Source of the DNA: Xenophilus sp. Marseille-Q4582
GTDB taxonomy: Bacteria; Pseudomonadota; Gammaproteobacteria; Burkholderiales; Burkholderiaceae_C
NCBI RefSeq assembly: GCF_916700565.1
Contig: NZ_CAKAKO010000007.1
Location: 1 to 64,000 of the forward strand
Direction: 5' to 3'
DNA length: 64,000 bases
Shown: positions 42,195-52,454 of the stretch, piece by piece
How the letters are laid out: each line of letters starts with the position of its first letter
Numbering within the stretch: the stretch's first letter is position 1
Translations under genes and position numbers: made by a program
Notes under the pieces: model-generated
The model's database searches: none
Seen by the model: the letters and a program-made list of their open reading frames with translations, nothing else
What the model was told of the DNA's origin: nothing

Positions 42195-42518
42195 ATGGAA
42201 GAAAACAAGGTTGTTCAAGCCCTCGCGGCCCTGGCGCACCCCTTGCGCCTGCGCGTGTTCCGTGCGCTCGTGGTCGCCGGCCCGGAGGGTGCCACGCCCG
42301 GCACGCTGCTGGAAACCATCGACGTGCCCGCCACCAGCCTGTCCTTCCACCTCAAGGAGCTGACCAGCTCCGGCCTGGTGTCGCAAGAGCGCGTGAGCCG
42401 CAACCTGCGCTACCGCGCGGCTTTCGACCAGATGGAGGGACTGCTGAGCTACCTCACCGAGAACTGCTGTGCCGGCGAGCCCTGCGCGGTGGACGCCAAA
42501 GCCTCCAGCTGCTGCTGA
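42195..42518 (+). CDS. arsR: ArsR-family arsenite-responsive repressor
   Basis: A 107-aa winged-helix repressor with LAHPLRLRVFRALVVAG and the recognition helix PATSLSFHLKELTSSGLV. It lacks the CxC of the classical alpha-3 site. Instead the C-terminus carries Cys91, Cys92 and Cys97 (ENCCAGEPC) and a final CC, resembling the Acidithiobacillus-type ArsR in which a C-terminal Cys triad binds As(III). It represses the divergent arsH and its own operon through the dyad that abuts its ATG. Confidence 0.93.
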   Translation: MEENKVVQALAALAHPLRLRVFRALVVAGPEGATPGTLLETIDVPATSLSFHLKELTSSGLVSQERVSRNLRYRAAFDQMEGLLSYLTENCCAGEPCAVDAKASSCC

Positions 42519-42617
42519 CCCCTGCCCTCCTGATTCCCGCCGCCGCCGCGAGCGCCGAAGTCTGGGGCGCCGCGTGGGCACACCTGCGCCTTCGATATCC
42601 CACTTCACGAGCCCACC

Positions 42618-43121
42618 ATGACCGACACCCGAGCGCTGAACGTCCTTTTCCTCTGCACCCACAACTCGGCCCGCAGCATCCTGGCCGAGGCGGTGCTCAA
42701 CGACCTGGGCGCCGGCCGCTTCCAGGCCTTCTCCGCCGGCAGCAGCCCGCGCGAGAACCAACAGCCCAACCCCATGGCGCTGGAAGTGCTCCAGAAAGCC
42801 GGCATCGACACCGCAGGCCTGCGCAGCAAGAGCTGGGACGAGTTCGGCGGCGCGCATGCGCCGCACATGGATCTGGTCATCACGGTGTGCGACAACGCGG
42901 CCGGCGAAGTCTGCCCGTACTGGCCCGGTCAGCCGGCCACCGCGCATTGGGGCTATGCGGACCCCTCGGAGGTCGAAGGCACCGACGAGCAGCGCCGTGA
43001 GGCCTTTCGCCAGACGCTGCACGCCATCCGGCGCCGGCTGGAGCTGCTGGTGAACCTGCCCGCGACCCGCCTCGACAAGATGGTCCTCGAGTCCACCGCC
43101 CGCGCACTGTCGAAGTCCTGA
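42618..43121 (+). CDS. arsC: arsenate reductase, low-MW phosphatase type
   Basis: A 167-aa ArsC of the LMW-PTP fold. The P-loop CTHNSARS (Cys13 to Arg19) binds arsenate. Cys91 and Cys99 (VITVCDNAAGEVCPYW) match the two further cysteines of thioredoxin-linked enzymes. It reduces As(V) to As(III) for export by the next gene, three bases downstream. The 99-bp gap after arsR may contain a weak attenuator, but I see no clear hairpin. Confidence 0.93.
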   Translation: MTDTRALNVLFLCTHNSARSILAEAVLNDLGAGRFQAFSAGSSPRENQQPNPMALEVLQKAGIDTAGLRSKSWDEFGGAHAPHMDLVITVCDNAAGEVCPYWPGQPATAHWGYADPSEVEGTDEQRREAFRQTLHAIRRRLELLVNLPATRLDKMVLESTARALSKS

Positions 43122-43124
43122 GCC

Positions 43125-44189
43125 ATGGCGTCCCTCACGTCCGGGGCGGTGGCCGCCCCCGCGCCGGCCATCGGCTTCTTCGAGCGCTATCTGACCGTCT
43201 GGGTGGGCCTGTGCATCCTGGCGGGGGTTGGACTCGGCCAGTGGTTCCCGTCTGCCTTTCAGGCGGTGGCGGCCATGGAGGTGGCCCGGGTCAATCTGCC
43301 GGTGGGCCTGCTGATCTGGATCATGATCGTTCCGATGCTGCTGAAGATCGACTTCGGCGCACTCGGCCAGGTCAAGGCCCACTGGCGCGGCATCGGTGTC
43401 ACGCTGTTCGTGAACTGGGCCGTCAAGCCCTTTTCCATGGCGCTGCTGGGCTGGTTGTTCATCCGCCATGTCTTTGCGCCGCTCCTGCCCCCGGAACAGT
43501 TGGACAGCTACGTCGCCGGGCTCATCCTGCTGGCCGCCGCGCCGTGCACGGCGATGGTCTTCGTATGGAGCCAGCTGTGCCGCGGCGACCCGTACTTCAC
43601 GCTGTCGCAGGTGGCCCTGAATGACGCGCTGATGGTGGTGGCCTTCGCGCCGCTGGTGGCGCTGCTGCTGGGCCTGTCTTCCATCGCCGTGCCCTGGGAC
43701 ACCCTGCTGATGTCGGTCGGCCTCTACATTGTGGTGCCGGTGATCCTGGCCCAGGCGCTGCGTGCGCGGCTGCTCAAGGGCGGGCCGGCTCGGCTGCAGG
43801 CGGTCGCGGCCCAGCTCGGGCCGTGGTCCATGGCGGCGTTGCTGCTCACGCTGGTGTTGCTGTTTGCCTTCCAGGGTGAAGCGATCCTGCGTCAGCCGCT
43901 GGTCATCGCGCTGCTGGCCGTGCCGATCCTGCTGCAGGTGATCCTGAATTCAGGCCTGGCCTATCTGCTGAACCGAAAGCTGGGCGTGGCCCACTGCGTG
44001 GCCGGCCCTTCCGCCCTCATCGGCGCCAGCAACTTCTTCGAGCTGGCCGTGGCGACGGCCATCAGCGTTTTCGGGCTCCACTCCGGGGCGGCGCTCGCCA
44101 CGGTCGTGGGTGTGCTGATCGAAGTGCCGGTGATGCTGGCGGTGGTCGCCGTGGTGAACCGTTCGCAGCGCTGGTACGAGGCCCGCTAA
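43125..44189 (+). CDS. acr3: ACR3-family arsenite efflux permease
   Basis: A 354-aa transporter with ten predicted helices. The ACR3 hallmark AAPCTAMVFVWSQLCRGDP holds the essential Cys (residue 141), and ALNDALMVVAFAPLVALLLG and GPSALIGASNFFELAVATAI are also conserved. It exports As(III) using the proton motive force. It is the last gene of arsR-arsC-acr3. No arsenate-specific ArsA/ArsD genes are present. Confidence 0.94.
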   Translation: MASLTSGAVAAPAPAIGFFERYLTVWVGLCILAGVGLGQWFPSAFQAVAAMEVARVNLPVGLLIWIMIVPMLLKIDFGALGQVKAHWRGIGVTLFVNWAVKPFSMALLGWLFIRHVFAPLLPPEQLDSYVAGLILLAAAPCTAMVFVWSQLCRGDPYFTLSQVALNDALMVVAFAPLVALLLGLSSIAVPWDTLLMSVGLYIVVPVILAQALRARLLKGGPARLQAVAAQLGPWSMAALLLTLVLLFAFQGEAILRQPLVIALLAVPILLQVILNSGLAYLLNRKLGVAHCVAGPSALIGASNFFELAVATAISVFGLHSGAALATVVGVLIEVPVMLAVVAVVNRSQRWYEAR

Positions 44190-44269
44190 GTGCGTGAGCC
44201 CCATCAACGGCGCTTGCCGCCGAGCCCATCCCGTCACGCGCATCACCCGCCCCGCGCCATGGCTTGGGC

Positions 44270-45487
44270 TCAATCCCCGCGCGCCGGCCGCACGCGCGAC
44301 GCGGCTTCCTTGGCGCGTTCGCGCGCCGTGTTCACGTCGGCCGCATGCGCCAGGGCCACGCCCATGCGGCGCTTGACGAAGCTCTCGGGCTTGCCGAACA
44401 GGCGGATGTCGCTGCCTGGCACGGCCAGGGCCTCGGCCACGCCGTCGAAGACGATGCCGGTCGCGTCCACGCCGCCGTAGATCACGGCGCTGGCGCCCGG
44501 GCTCTTGAGCGAGGTGTCCACCGGCAGGCCGAGGATGGCGCGCGCATGCAGTTCGAATTCGCTCTGCCATTGCGTGGCCAGCGTGACCAGGCCGGTGTCG
44601 TGCGGACGCGGGCTCACTTCGCTGAACCAGACCTGCTCGCCTTTGACGAATAGCTCCACGCCGAAGAGGCCCTGGCCGCCGAGGTCGCTGGTGACGCGGC
44701 GCGCGATCTCCTGCGCCTTCTCCAGTGCCGCCGGGTGCATGGGGTGCGGCTGCCAGCTTTCGACATAGTCGCCGCTGACCTGCACATGGCCCACCGGGGC
44801 GCAGAAGTGCGTGTGCACGCCACCGTCCTCGCCCCGGGCACGCACGGTCAGCAGCGTGATCTCGTAATCGAAGTCGATGAAGCCTTCGACGATCACGCGG
44901 CCGTGGCTCACGCGGCCGCCGGCCATGGCGTAGTCCCAGGCCTTCTTCACGTCGGCCGGGCCGTCGATCTTGCTCTGGCCCTTGCCGGAGCTGCTCATCA
45001 CGGGCTTGACGATGCAGGGGTAGCCGATGCCCTGGCCATTCGCGCCATCGATGGCGGCCTGCAGTTCTTCCAGCGAATCGCAGAACTGGTACGGGCTGGT
45101 GGGCAGGCCCAGCGTCTCGGCCGCCAGGCGGCGGATGCCTTCGCGGTCCATGGTCAGGCGCGCGGCCCGCGCGGTGGGAATGACGCGCACCCCACCGGCC
45201 GCTTCCAGCTCTTCGAGCACGGGCGTGGCGATGGCCTCGATCTCGGGCACCACCAGGTCGGGCTTCTCGGCCTCGATCAGCGCCCGGAGCTGCGCCGCAT
45301 CGCTCATGGGGAGGGTGCGCGCATGGTGCGCCACCTGCTGGCCGGGCGCGTTCTCATAACGGTCCACGGCGATGGTCTCCACGCCCAGGCGCTGCAGCGC
45401 GATCAGCACCTCCTTGCCGAGCTCGCCCGAGCCGAGCAGCATCACGCGGGTGGCGGAGGGAGACAAGGGCGTTCCGAGGCGGGTCAT
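44270..45487 (-). CDS. purT: formate-dependent GAR transformylase
   Basis: A 405-aa ATP-grasp enzyme that makes formyl-GAR from GAR, formate and ATP in purine synthesis. Motifs: [20 protein letters not shown] (N-terminal), [15 protein letters not shown] (ATP-binding loop), [36 protein letters not shown] (metal Glu residues) and [11 protein letters not shown]. Length equals E. coli PurT. It is convergent with acr3. Confidence 0.95.
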   Translation of the reverse strand: MTRLGTPLSPSATRVMLLGSGELGKEVLIALQRLGVETIAVDRYENAPGQQVAHHARTLPMSDAAQLRALIEAEKPDLVVPEIEAIATPVLEELEAAGGVRVIPTARAARLTMDREGIRRLAAETLGLPTSPYQFCDSLEELQAAIDGANGQGIGYPCIVKPVMSSSGKGQSKIDGPADVKKAWDYAMAGGRVSHGRVIVEGFIDFDYEITLLTVRARGEDGGVHTHFCAPVGHVQVSGDYVESWQPHPMHPAALEKAQEIARRVTSDLGGQGLFGVELFVKGEQVWFSEVSPRPHDTGLVTLATQWQSEFELHARAILGLPVDTSLKSPGASAVIYGGVDATGIVFDGVAEALAVPGSDIRLFGKPESFVKRRMGVALAHAADVNTARERAKEAASRVRPARGD

Positions 45488-45545
45488 GGTGCAGCAGACG
45501 AAGAAGTGGAGAAGAAGGCCCGCAATGGTAGCCAGCGCCGCGCGC

Positions 45546-46457
45546 TCAGCGCAGGTCCGGCCCCATCGCGCGCGCCATCGTGCGTGCCACCTGCGCGAAG
45601 TTGAGCACCATTTGCGACACCGGCCCGCGCCGGTGCGCCACGGCCAGCCCGGCGCGGATGGACGAGCGCCGCAGCGGCCGCCAGACCACGCCCTGCACGC
45701 TCAACTGCCGCAGCGACGCGGGCAGCAGCGACACGCCCAGCTCCGCCGACACCAGGGACAGCACCGACGCGATCTGCGGGGCCAGCGGGCCGCGCTCGGG
45801 CTCGAAGCCGGCTTCGCGGCAGGCGGCCAGCACGCCATCGTGCAGGCTGATGCCCACGGGCCGCGGCGTGAGGATGAAGGGATCGTGCCGCAACAGCGCC
45901 AGATCGAGCCCGCCGCGCCCGCGTGCGGCCGCATGCGTGGCCGGCAGCACCGCCGCCAGCGGCTCCTCGATCAGCGGCTGCACCTGCACCTCGGGCGGGT
46001 CGGACTGCGAGGGCCGTAGGATCGCCACGTCCAGCCGCTGCGCCAGCAGGCCCTGCATCAGCAGCACCGAATTCGCCTCTTCCACGCGCAGGTCCACCGC
46101 CGGGAACTGCTGGCGGAAGGCGCGGATGCAGGCCGGCAGCAGCGGGCTGAGCGCCACCGAGCCCGTGAAGCCCAGGCTCAGCTGGCCCGCCTCGCCACGG
46201 GCCGCGCGCCGCGCGCGCTGCACGGCGTCGGCGGCCTGACCGGGCAGCGGCTGCACGGCCTCCAGAAAGGCCTGGCCGGCTTCGGTCAGCGCTGCGCCAT
46301 GCGGCAGGCGGTGGAACAGGGCCGCGCCCACTTCGGCCTCCAGGTCGCGGATCTGCAGGCTCAGCGGCGGCTGGCCGATGCCCAGCCGGGCCGCGGCGCG
46401 CGTGAAGTTGCCTTCGTCGGCCACGGCCAGGAAGTAGCGGATGTGGCGAAGCTCCAT
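45546..46457 (-). CDS. LysR-family regulator, divergent from an MFS transporter
   Basis: A 303-aa LysR protein. The HTH is [20 protein letters not shown] through [18 protein letters not shown]; the effector domain starts near residue 90 ([20 protein letters not shown]), in the BenM/CatR style. The ATG at 46457 gives the standard N-terminus. It is divergent from the MFS gene across a 165-bp, locally AT-richer gap that should hold their shared operator, and it probably activates that transporter. Confidence 0.93.
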   Translation of the reverse strand: MELRHIRYFLAVADEGNFTRAAARLGIGQPPLSLQIRDLEAEVGAALFHRLPHGAALTEAGQAFLEAVQPLPGQAADAVQRARRAARGEAGQLSLGFTGSVALSPLLPACIRAFRQQFPAVDLRVEEANSVLLMQGLLAQRLDVAILRPSQSDPPEVQVQPLIEEPLAAVLPATHAAARGRGGLDLALLRHDPFILTPRPVGISLHDGVLAACREAGFEPERGPLAPQIASVLSLVSAELGVSLLPASLRQLSVQGVVWRPLRRSSIRAGLAVAHRRGPVSQMVLNFAQVARTMARAMGPDLR

Positions 46458-46622
46458 CGCGATGTGCCCCAGGTATCTGCCGAATATATGGGATCGGTTA
46501 CGGACATAGATTAGACAGATTGCGGGGCGCGGCCTAAAGTCCGCCGCCAAGGGACCAGTCCGCCGCATCCTCCTCAGGCTCGCAAGCACGCGAGACCCGG
46601 CGGGCCGCTGGCCCGGACAGCC

Positions 46623-47936
46623 ATGAACCGCACCTTGACGCAGGCGGCCGCAGGGGCCGCGCACACCGCCCCCGCCCCATCGCCCACCTCCGCGCCGGCC
46701 TCCGCAGCCGCCCGCACAGACGCCCCTCCCGCACCCGCGGTCACCGACGGCATCCGGCCCGGCACGGCCGAGGGCCGGCGCGCCGGACTCGCGCTCTTCC
46801 TGGTCGGCTTCGCCACCTTCTCACTGATCTACTGCGTGCAGCCGCTGCTGCCGGCCTTCTCGGCCGGCTTCGGCATCAGCCCGGCGGCCAGCTCGCTTGC
46901 GCTGTCGCTCACCACCGGCTCCCTGGCTTTCTCCATCGTGATGGCGGGCGCCTTTTCGCAGGCGCTGGGGCGCCGCGGCGTGATGGCAGCGTCGATGCTG
47001 CTGGCGGCCCTGCTCAACATCGCGGCCGCGCTGATGCCGCACTGGCACGGCCTGCTGGTGGCCCGAGCACTCGAAGGCCTGGTGCTGGGCGGCGTGCCGG
47101 CCGTGGCCATGGCCTGGCTGGCCGAAGAGATCCACCCCGCGCACCTGGGCCGCAGCATGGGCCTGTATGTGGCGGGCACGGCCTTCGGCGGCATGGCCGG
47201 GCGCGTGGGCATGGGACTGATGACGGAGTTCACCTCCTGGCGCACGGCCATGCTGGCGCTGGGCGTGCTGTGCCTGCTGTGCGCCATCGCCTTCGCCAGG
47301 CTGCTGCCGCCCTCGCGCCACTTCACGCCCAAGCCGGGCCTGAACCTGGGCTACCACCTGTCGACCTGGGGCGCGCACCTGCGCAACCGCGGCCTGCTGC
47401 GCCTGTATGCCATCGGCTTCCTCAGCACCAGCGTGTTCGTGGCGCTGTTCAACTACGCCACCTTCCTGCTGTCGGCACCGCCGCATGCGCTGAGCCAGAC
47501 GCTGGTGAGCCTGATCTTCCTGAGCTACGCGCTGGGCATGGTGTCTTCGTCGACGGCCGGGCGCCTGGCCGACCGGCTGGGCCGCCGGCCGCTGCTGGCC
47601 GCCGGCTTCGCCCTCATGCTGGGCGGCGTGCTGCTCACGCTGGCCGGGTCGCTGTGGCTCATCATCACGGGCATCGCCGTCGTCACCACGGGCTTCTTCA
47701 TCGCCCATGCGGTGGCCAGCAGCGCGGTGGGGCCGCAGGCCGGCAGTGCCAAGGGGCACGCCGCGTCGCTGTACCTGCTGTTCTACTACCTGGGCTCCAG
47801 CGTCACCGGCTCCGTGGGCGGCTGGTTCTGGGAGCACGGCGGCTGGAACGCCGTGGTCGCGCTCGCGGCCGGCCTGTGCGCCTCGGCCCTGGTCCTCGTC
47901 TTCATCGGCGCCTTCCCCAAGCGCGTGTCGCCATGA
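46623..47936 (+). CDS. MFS transporter (YnfM-like)
   Basis: A 437-aa major facilitator with 12 predicted helices after a 50-residue Ala/Pro-rich N-terminus. Motif A-like loops are QALGRRGVMAA and AGRLADRLGRRPLLA. It resembles YnfM/AraJ-type drug or sugar efflux carriers. It is divergent from the LysR gene and overlaps the following hydrolase by four bases (ATGA), so transport and hydrolysis may be linked. The substrate is unknown. Confidence 0.9.
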   Translation: MNRTLTQAAAGAAHTAPAPSPTSAPASAAARTDAPPAPAVTDGIRPGTAEGRRAGLALFLVGFATFSLIYCVQPLLPAFSAGFGISPAASSLALSLTTGSLAFSIVMAGAFSQALGRRGVMAASMLLAALLNIAAALMPHWHGLLVARALEGLVLGGVPAVAMAWLAEEIHPAHLGRSMGLYVAGTAFGGMAGRVGMGLMTEFTSWRTAMLALGVLCLLCAIAFARLLPPSRHFTPKPGLNLGYHLSTWGAHLRNRGLLRLYAIGFLSTSVFVALFNYATFLLSAPPHALSQTLVSLIFLSYALGMVSSSTAGRLADRLGRRPLLAAGFALMLGGVLLTLAGSLWLIITGIAVVTTGFFIAHAVASSAVGPQAGSAKGHAASLYLLFYYLGSSVTGSVGGWFWEHGGWNAVVALAAGLCASALVLVFIGAFPKRVSP

Positions 47937-48634
47937 AACCCGTTCCCCTTCTCTTCCTGCCCGGCCTGCTGTGCGACGAGGCGCTGTGGGCGCAACAGGC
48001 CCAGACGCTGGCCGACGTGGCCACGCCGCAGGTGGCCGACCTGACGCAGGACGACAGCGTGGCCGGCATGGCAGCCCGCGCATTGGCCGCCGCGCCGGAG
48101 CGCTTCGCCCTTGCCGCGCTGTCCATGGGCGGCTACGTGGCCTTCGAGATCCTGCGCCAGGCGCCCGAGCGCGTGCTGCGCCTGGCCCTGTTCGACACCA
48201 GCGCCGCGCCCGACGACGAAGCGCGTGCCGCCCGACGGCGCGCGTCCATCGCCTTCCTGTCGCACGGCAAATTCGCGGGCGTGACGCAGCAACTGCTGCC
48301 GCAGCTGGTTCAGCCCCGACACGTGGATGGGCCCGTGGGCCAGACCGTGCGCGACATGGCCGCACGCGTGGGCCAAGCGGCCTTCGTGCGGCAGCAGACG
48401 GCCATCCTGGGCCGGCCCGACTCGCGGCCGCTGCTCGCGCAGGTGCGCGTGCCCACGCTGATCGGCGTGGGCGACGGCGACCGGCTCACGCCGCTGGCCG
48501 AGGCCCGCACGATGCACGAGGGCATCGCACATTCGCGGCTGCATGTGTTCGAGGACTGCGGCCACCTGCCGCCGCTGGAAGCGCCCGAGGCCGCGAGCGC
48601 GGTGCTGCGCGAATGGCTGAGCGCGCCCGCCTGA
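47933..48634 (+). CDS. alpha/beta-fold hydrolase
   Basis: A 233-aa alpha/beta hydrolase. LLFLPGLLCDEALW forms the oxyanion region, ALSMGGYVAFEIL the nucleophile elbow (Ser in SMGG), VGDGDRLTP the acid and FEDCGHLPPLEAP the catalytic His. It has no signal peptide. It is translationally coupled to the MFS transporter and may hydrolyse an imported ester or lactone; the substrate is unknown. Confidence 0.88.
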   Translation: MKPVPLLFLPGLLCDEALWAQQAQTLADVATPQVADLTQDDSVAGMAARALAAAPERFALAALSMGGYVAFEILRQAPERVLRLALFDTSAAPDDEARAARRRASIAFLSHGKFAGVTQQLLPQLVQPRHVDGPVGQTVRDMAARVGQAAFVRQQTAILGRPDSRPLLAQVRVPTLIGVGDGDRLTPLAEARTMHEGIAHSRLHVFEDCGHLPPLEAPEAASAVLREWLSAPA

Positions 48635-48643
48635 ACCACGCGC

Positions 48644-49564
48644 TCAGTACCCGCGTTCGGGCTCGACCACACCCGTGATCGCCTCGCCGCGCTGCAGCGC
48701 ACGGATCTTGCCGGCGATCTGCGCGATGGATTCGCGCCGCAGCGTGCGGGCCGAGCCATGCGGCGTGACGGTGATCTTGGGGTGGCGCCAGAAGGCATGC
48801 TCGCCGGGCAGCGGCTCCTGCTGGAACACGTCCAGCGTGGCGCCGGCCAGGTGGCCGCTGTCGATCAGCGGGATCAGGTCTTCTTCCACCAGGTGGCCGC
48901 CGCGCGCGATGTGGATCAGGTAGCCGCCGCGCTTGAGCGCGCCCAGCGTGGTCTTGTTGAGGATGCCGCGCGTGGCGTCGGTCAGTGGCAGCAGGTTGAC
49001 CAGCACGCGCGTGTTGACCAAGAAGTCGCCCAGCCGCGCCTCGCCCGCGAAGCAGCGCACGCCGTCGATCTCCTTGCGCGTGCGGCTCCAGCCCAGCACC
49101 GGGAATTCGAACTGCTGCACCGCCCTGGCCACGCGCTCGCCGAGCACGCCCAGGCCCATGATGCCGACCGGGAAGTCGGCGCGCTCCAGCGGCTTGCGGT
49201 AGACCCAGCGGCCCTGGCGCGCCTCGGCCTCGTACACGTCGAACTCGCGGAAGTGGCGGATCAGCGCATGGCACACGTACTCGGCCATCTGCACCGACAT
49301 GCCGGCATCGTCCAGCCGCACCACCTGCAGCCCGGGCGGCAGCCGCAGCTTCATGATCGCGTCCACGCCGGCGCCGATGTTGAACATCCCCTTGAGCTGC
49401 GGCTGCTCGTCGATCAACTGCTGCGGCGGCGCCCACACCACCGCGTGATCGGCCTGCGGCGCCCCCGGCGACCAGGCAAACACCTCGGCCTCGGGCAGCG
49501 CGGCCTGCAGGCCCTCCACCCAAGGTTCAGGCTTGTTGTCGGTCAGGCAGACGGCGATGCGCAC
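48644..49564 (-). CDS. ghrA: D-2-hydroxyacid dehydrogenase (GhrA-like)
   Basis: A 306-aa NAD(P)-dependent reductase of glyoxylate/hydroxypyruvate. The dinucleotide motif GIMGLGVLGERVARAV, the basic SRTRKE segment after beta-2 (NADPH preference), LIHIARGGHLVEEDLI with catalytic Arg, and HAFWRHPKITVTPHGSA with catalytic His are present. It lies 60 bp after the AtuA-like gene on the same strand, so it may reduce a 2-oxo acid from that pathway. Confidence 0.88.
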   Translation of the reverse strand: MRIAVCLTDNKPEPWVEGLQAALPEAEVFAWSPGAPQADHAVVWAPPQQLIDEQPQLKGMFNIGAGVDAIMKLRLPPGLQVVRLDDAGMSVQMAEYVCHALIRHFREFDVYEAEARQGRWVYRKPLERADFPVGIMGLGVLGERVARAVQQFEFPVLGWSRTRKEIDGVRCFAGEARLGDFLVNTRVLVNLLPLTDATRGILNKTTLGALKRGGYLIHIARGGHLVEEDLIPLIDSGHLAGATLDVFQQEPLPGEHAFWRHPKITVTPHGSARTLRRESIAQIAGKIRALQRGEAITGVVEPERGY

Positions 49565-49624
49565 GGCGGAGCTCCTCGGGGTGGCGGACGATGGCCCCGA
49601 CTGTACCCAAGGCCGCGCCGGCGC

Positions 49625-51451
49625 TCAGGCCGGCGGGAACCACGCCGCCGGCACGCGCACCGGCAGCGCCAGCAGGATCTGCCCCATGCCCTTGCCCAAT
49701 GCGTCGTTGCGCAGCGAGGCCATGCCGCCGCCGCCCAGGGCCCGTTCGCACACGAAGTTGAAGGCGTGGATGCCCGGCACCTCGTGGCGCGTGACCGGCC
49801 CTTCGGCCAGGTGCGCCAGGTGCGCAGCGACGCGCTGCGGCGTGAGTTGCGCGCGCAGCAGCGGCAGCCACTCCGGCCGCCGCGCGATCACGCCGATGTT
49901 GGAGGTGTCGCCCTTGTCGCCCGAACGCGCCCAGGCCAGCCGGATCAGCGGCACTTCCACCGTCGGCCCCGCGGGTTCCTCCAGCGGCAGCGGCGGGCCG
50001 GCGGGCGCGGGCGCCACGTCGGACGCAGGCACGGTGCCGGCCGGCGGCGGTAGCGGCGGTAGGTCGACCGGCGCGCCGTCGAGCCGGACCTGCGGCGCGA
50101 CGCGGCCCTTGTCCAGCAGGAAGGCGTACTGGCGGATCAGCGGCGAGACGCCCGCGCGCCCGCCCGCGCCCGTGGTGCCCGGCGCCCACGAGGTGCCGGC
50201 CGGTGCGATCTCGCGCGCCAGCAGCTCCAGCGCGGCCTTGTCGGGGTGGCGCGCCGTCACGCGCAGAACGGCCTCGCGCACGCCCGCCGCGGCGGGCTGG
50301 GCATGTGGGCCATAGGGGCTCTCGCTGCCCAGCACCTCGACGAGCGTCGCGCTGAAAGGCGCCAGGCCGCGCGCGGCCAGCAGATCGCCCACGCGCTCCA
50401 GAATGGCCTCGCCGGTGCGGCGCGCCTTGGCCACGGCGTCGAAGCCCACGACGGTGAGCTGCGCCGAGGTCTTGAAGCCGTCCACGTAGGTGGCGCAGAC
50501 CTTGTAGCTGCCGGTGGGCGCGCGGCCGCGCGCGCCGTGCACGCGCACCTGCTGCGGCCCGGCCGGCTCGATGCGCACCTGCGTGAAGTCGCACACCACG
50601 TCCGGCAGCAGGTAGGCCGCCGGGTCGCCGATCTCGTAGAGCATCTGCTCGGCCACCACCTGCGGCGCAACCAGGCCGCCGGTGCCCTCGGGCTTGGTGA
50701 CGGTGAAGCTGCCGTCGGCGGCGCACTCGACGATGGGGTAGCCGATGTGCGCCCAGTCGGGCACCTCCTGCCAGTCGGTGTGCAGCCCGCCGGTGGCCTG
50801 GCAGCCGCACTCGATGATGTGGCCGGCCAGGCTGCCGCCGGCCAGCGCGTCGAAGTCGCCGGGCCGCCAGCCGAATGCGTGCATCAGCACGCCCAGCGTC
50901 ACGGCCGAATCGACGCAGCGGCCGGTGATGACGACCTGCGCGCCGGCATCCAGCGCCACCTTGACCGGCAGCGCGCCCAGGTAGGCGTTGGCCGTGACGA
51001 CCCGGGCCGGCAGCGGCGCGCCGCGCTGCAGCTCGGCCACGGGCGGCTGCGCGGCGCGCAGCTCCGGGATCAGCGGCAGCACGTCGTCGCCGGTGACGAC
51101 CGCGATCTTCACCGGCACGCCCAGTTCGTCGGCCAGCGCGCGCAGCGCATCGGCGCAGCCCTGCGGGTTGACGCCGCCGGCGTTGCTGACCACGCGGATG
51201 CCCTGAGCGACCGCGTCCTTCAGCACCGAGCGCATCGCCACGGTGACGAAGTCGGTGGCGTAGCCCATCTCGGGCTTCTTCATGCGCGCCGCGGCCAGGA
51301 TGGACATGGTGAGTTCGGCCAGGTAGTCGAACACCAGGTAGTCGACCCGGCCGCCGGCCACCAGCTGCGGGGCGCCCACGCTGGAGTCGCCCCAGAAGCC
51401 GGAGGCGCCGCCGATGCGCACGGTCTTCGGTTGCTTCATCGCCCGCTCCAT
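49625..51451 (-). CDS. AtuA-like (DUF1446) acyclic terpene/acyl-CoA catabolism protein
   Basis: A 608-aa protein of the DUF1446/AtuA family. The N-terminal domain shows RIGGASGFWGDSSVG, LVFDYLAELTMSIL, RVVSNAGGVNPQGC and ITGRCVDSAVTLG; the C-terminal AtuA-like domain of about 110 residues holds LIRLAWARSGDKGDTSNIGV. AtuA is required for citronellol/geraniol use in Pseudomonas, but its chemistry is unknown. It forms a cluster with a Bug receptor and a CoA transferase, so here it probably serves degradation of some carboxylic acid. Confidence 0.9.
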   Translation of the reverse strand: MERAMKQPKTVRIGGASGFWGDSSVGAPQLVAGGRVDYLVFDYLAELTMSILAAARMKKPEMGYATDFVTVAMRSVLKDAVAQGIRVVSNAGGVNPQGCADALRALADELGVPVKIAVVTGDDVLPLIPELRAAQPPVAELQRGAPLPARVVTANAYLGALPVKVALDAGAQVVITGRCVDSAVTLGVLMHAFGWRPGDFDALAGGSLAGHIIECGCQATGGLHTDWQEVPDWAHIGYPIVECAADGSFTVTKPEGTGGLVAPQVVAEQMLYEIGDPAAYLLPDVVCDFTQVRIEPAGPQQVRVHGARGRAPTGSYKVCATYVDGFKTSAQLTVVGFDAVAKARRTGEAILERVGDLLAARGLAPFSATLVEVLGSESPYGPHAQPAAAGVREAVLRVTARHPDKAALELLAREIAPAGTSWAPGTTGAGGRAGVSPLIRQYAFLLDKGRVAPQVRLDGAPVDLPPLPPPAGTVPASDVAPAPAGPPLPLEEPAGPTVEVPLIRLAWARSGDKGDTSNIGVIARRPEWLPLLRAQLTPQRVAAHLAHLAEGPVTRHEVPGIHAFNFVCERALGGGGMASLRNDALGKGMGQILLALPVRVPAAWFPPA

Positions 51452-51464
51452 CGCGTCGCCGCGC

Positions 51465-52454
51465 TCACTGCGGCTCGATGCCGGCCGCGCGGATGACCCG
51501 CTCCCACTTCTTCATGTCGGTGGCCTGGAACTGCGCCAGCGCCTCGGGCGTGCCGAAGGCCACCTCGCCGCTGGTCTTGGCCTGGAAGGCCTGGACCTCG
51601 GGCGATGCCGAGGCCTTGCCGAAGGCCGCGTTCAGCCGCTTGACCACGGCGGGCGGCAGGCCGGCCGGCCCGTAGATCGCGAACCAGTAGCTCATGTCGT
51701 AGCCCTTCACCCCGGCCTCGGCCACGGTCGGCACATCCGGCGCGGCGGCCAGGCGTTGGGCGCCGCTGGCGGCCAGCGCGCGCAGCTTGCCGCCCTGCAC
51801 CTGCGGCACGGCGGTGGGCGCGTCGGCGAACATGAAGTCGAACTGCCCGCCGATCAGGTCGGTGATGGCCTGCGGGTTGCTCTTGTAGGGCACGTGGGTG
51901 ACGTCCACGCCGGCCATCTGCTTGAGCAGCTCGCCTGCCACCTGGCTGGAAGAGGAACCGCTGCCGAAGTTGAGCTTGCCCGGCCTCTTCTTCGCCGCCG
52001 CCAGCAGGTCGGCCAGCGTCTTGTAGGGCGCATCGGGCCGCACCAGCAGCAGCATCTGGCCCTTGGCCAGCAGCGCGATGGGCGTGAAGTCCTTGACCGG
52101 GTCGTAGGGCACCGTCTTGAACAGGTAGGGGTTGGCCACCTGCGTGGTGTTGGTGGTGATGAACACGGTGTAGCCGTCGGGCGGGGCCTTGGCGACGTGC
52201 TGCGCGGCGATGAAGCCGCTGGCGCCGCCCTTGTTGTCGACCACGACCGGCACCTTCAGGTCGTCGGACACGGCCTGGCCATAGACCCGCGCCGACTGGT
52301 CCGTGCCGCTGCCGGCAGCAAAGGGCACCACGAGGGTGATGGGCTTGCTCGGGTAGTCCTGCGCCTGGGCAAGGGGCGCCGCCATGGCCAGCGCAGCGGC
52401 GCTCAGCATCAGCGCCGTGGTGGCGGCTCGGCGGGAAGGGCGGAAGAGGATCAT
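51465..52454 (-). CDS. Bug-family substrate-binding protein
   Basis: A 329-aa periplasmic receptor. The signal peptide (AATTALMLSAAALAMAAPLA) is cleaved near AQA. The Bug motifs YPSKPITLVVPFAAGSGTDQ, DNKGGASGFIAAQHVAKAPP and VPYKSNPQAITDLIGG are present. GGAGA precedes the ATG, which overlaps the CoA-transferase stop (52451-52454). It should bind the acid degraded by the neighbouring enzymes; transport subunits are elsewhere. Confidence 0.92.
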   Translation of the reverse strand: MILFRPSRRAATTALMLSAAALAMAAPLAQAQDYPSKPITLVVPFAAGSGTDQSARVYGQAVSDDLKVPVVVDNKGGASGFIAAQHVAKAPPDGYTVFITTNTTQVANPYLFKTVPYDPVKDFTPIALLAKGQMLLLVRPDAPYKTLADLLAAAKKRPGKLNFGSGSSSSQVAGELLKQMAGVDVTHVPYKSNPQAITDLIGGQFDFMFADAPTAVPQVQGGKLRALAASGAQRLAAAPDVPTVAEAGVKGYDMSYWFAIYGPAGLPPAVVKRLNAAFGKASASPEVQAFQAKTSGEVAFGTPEALAQFQATDMKKWERVIRAAGIEPQ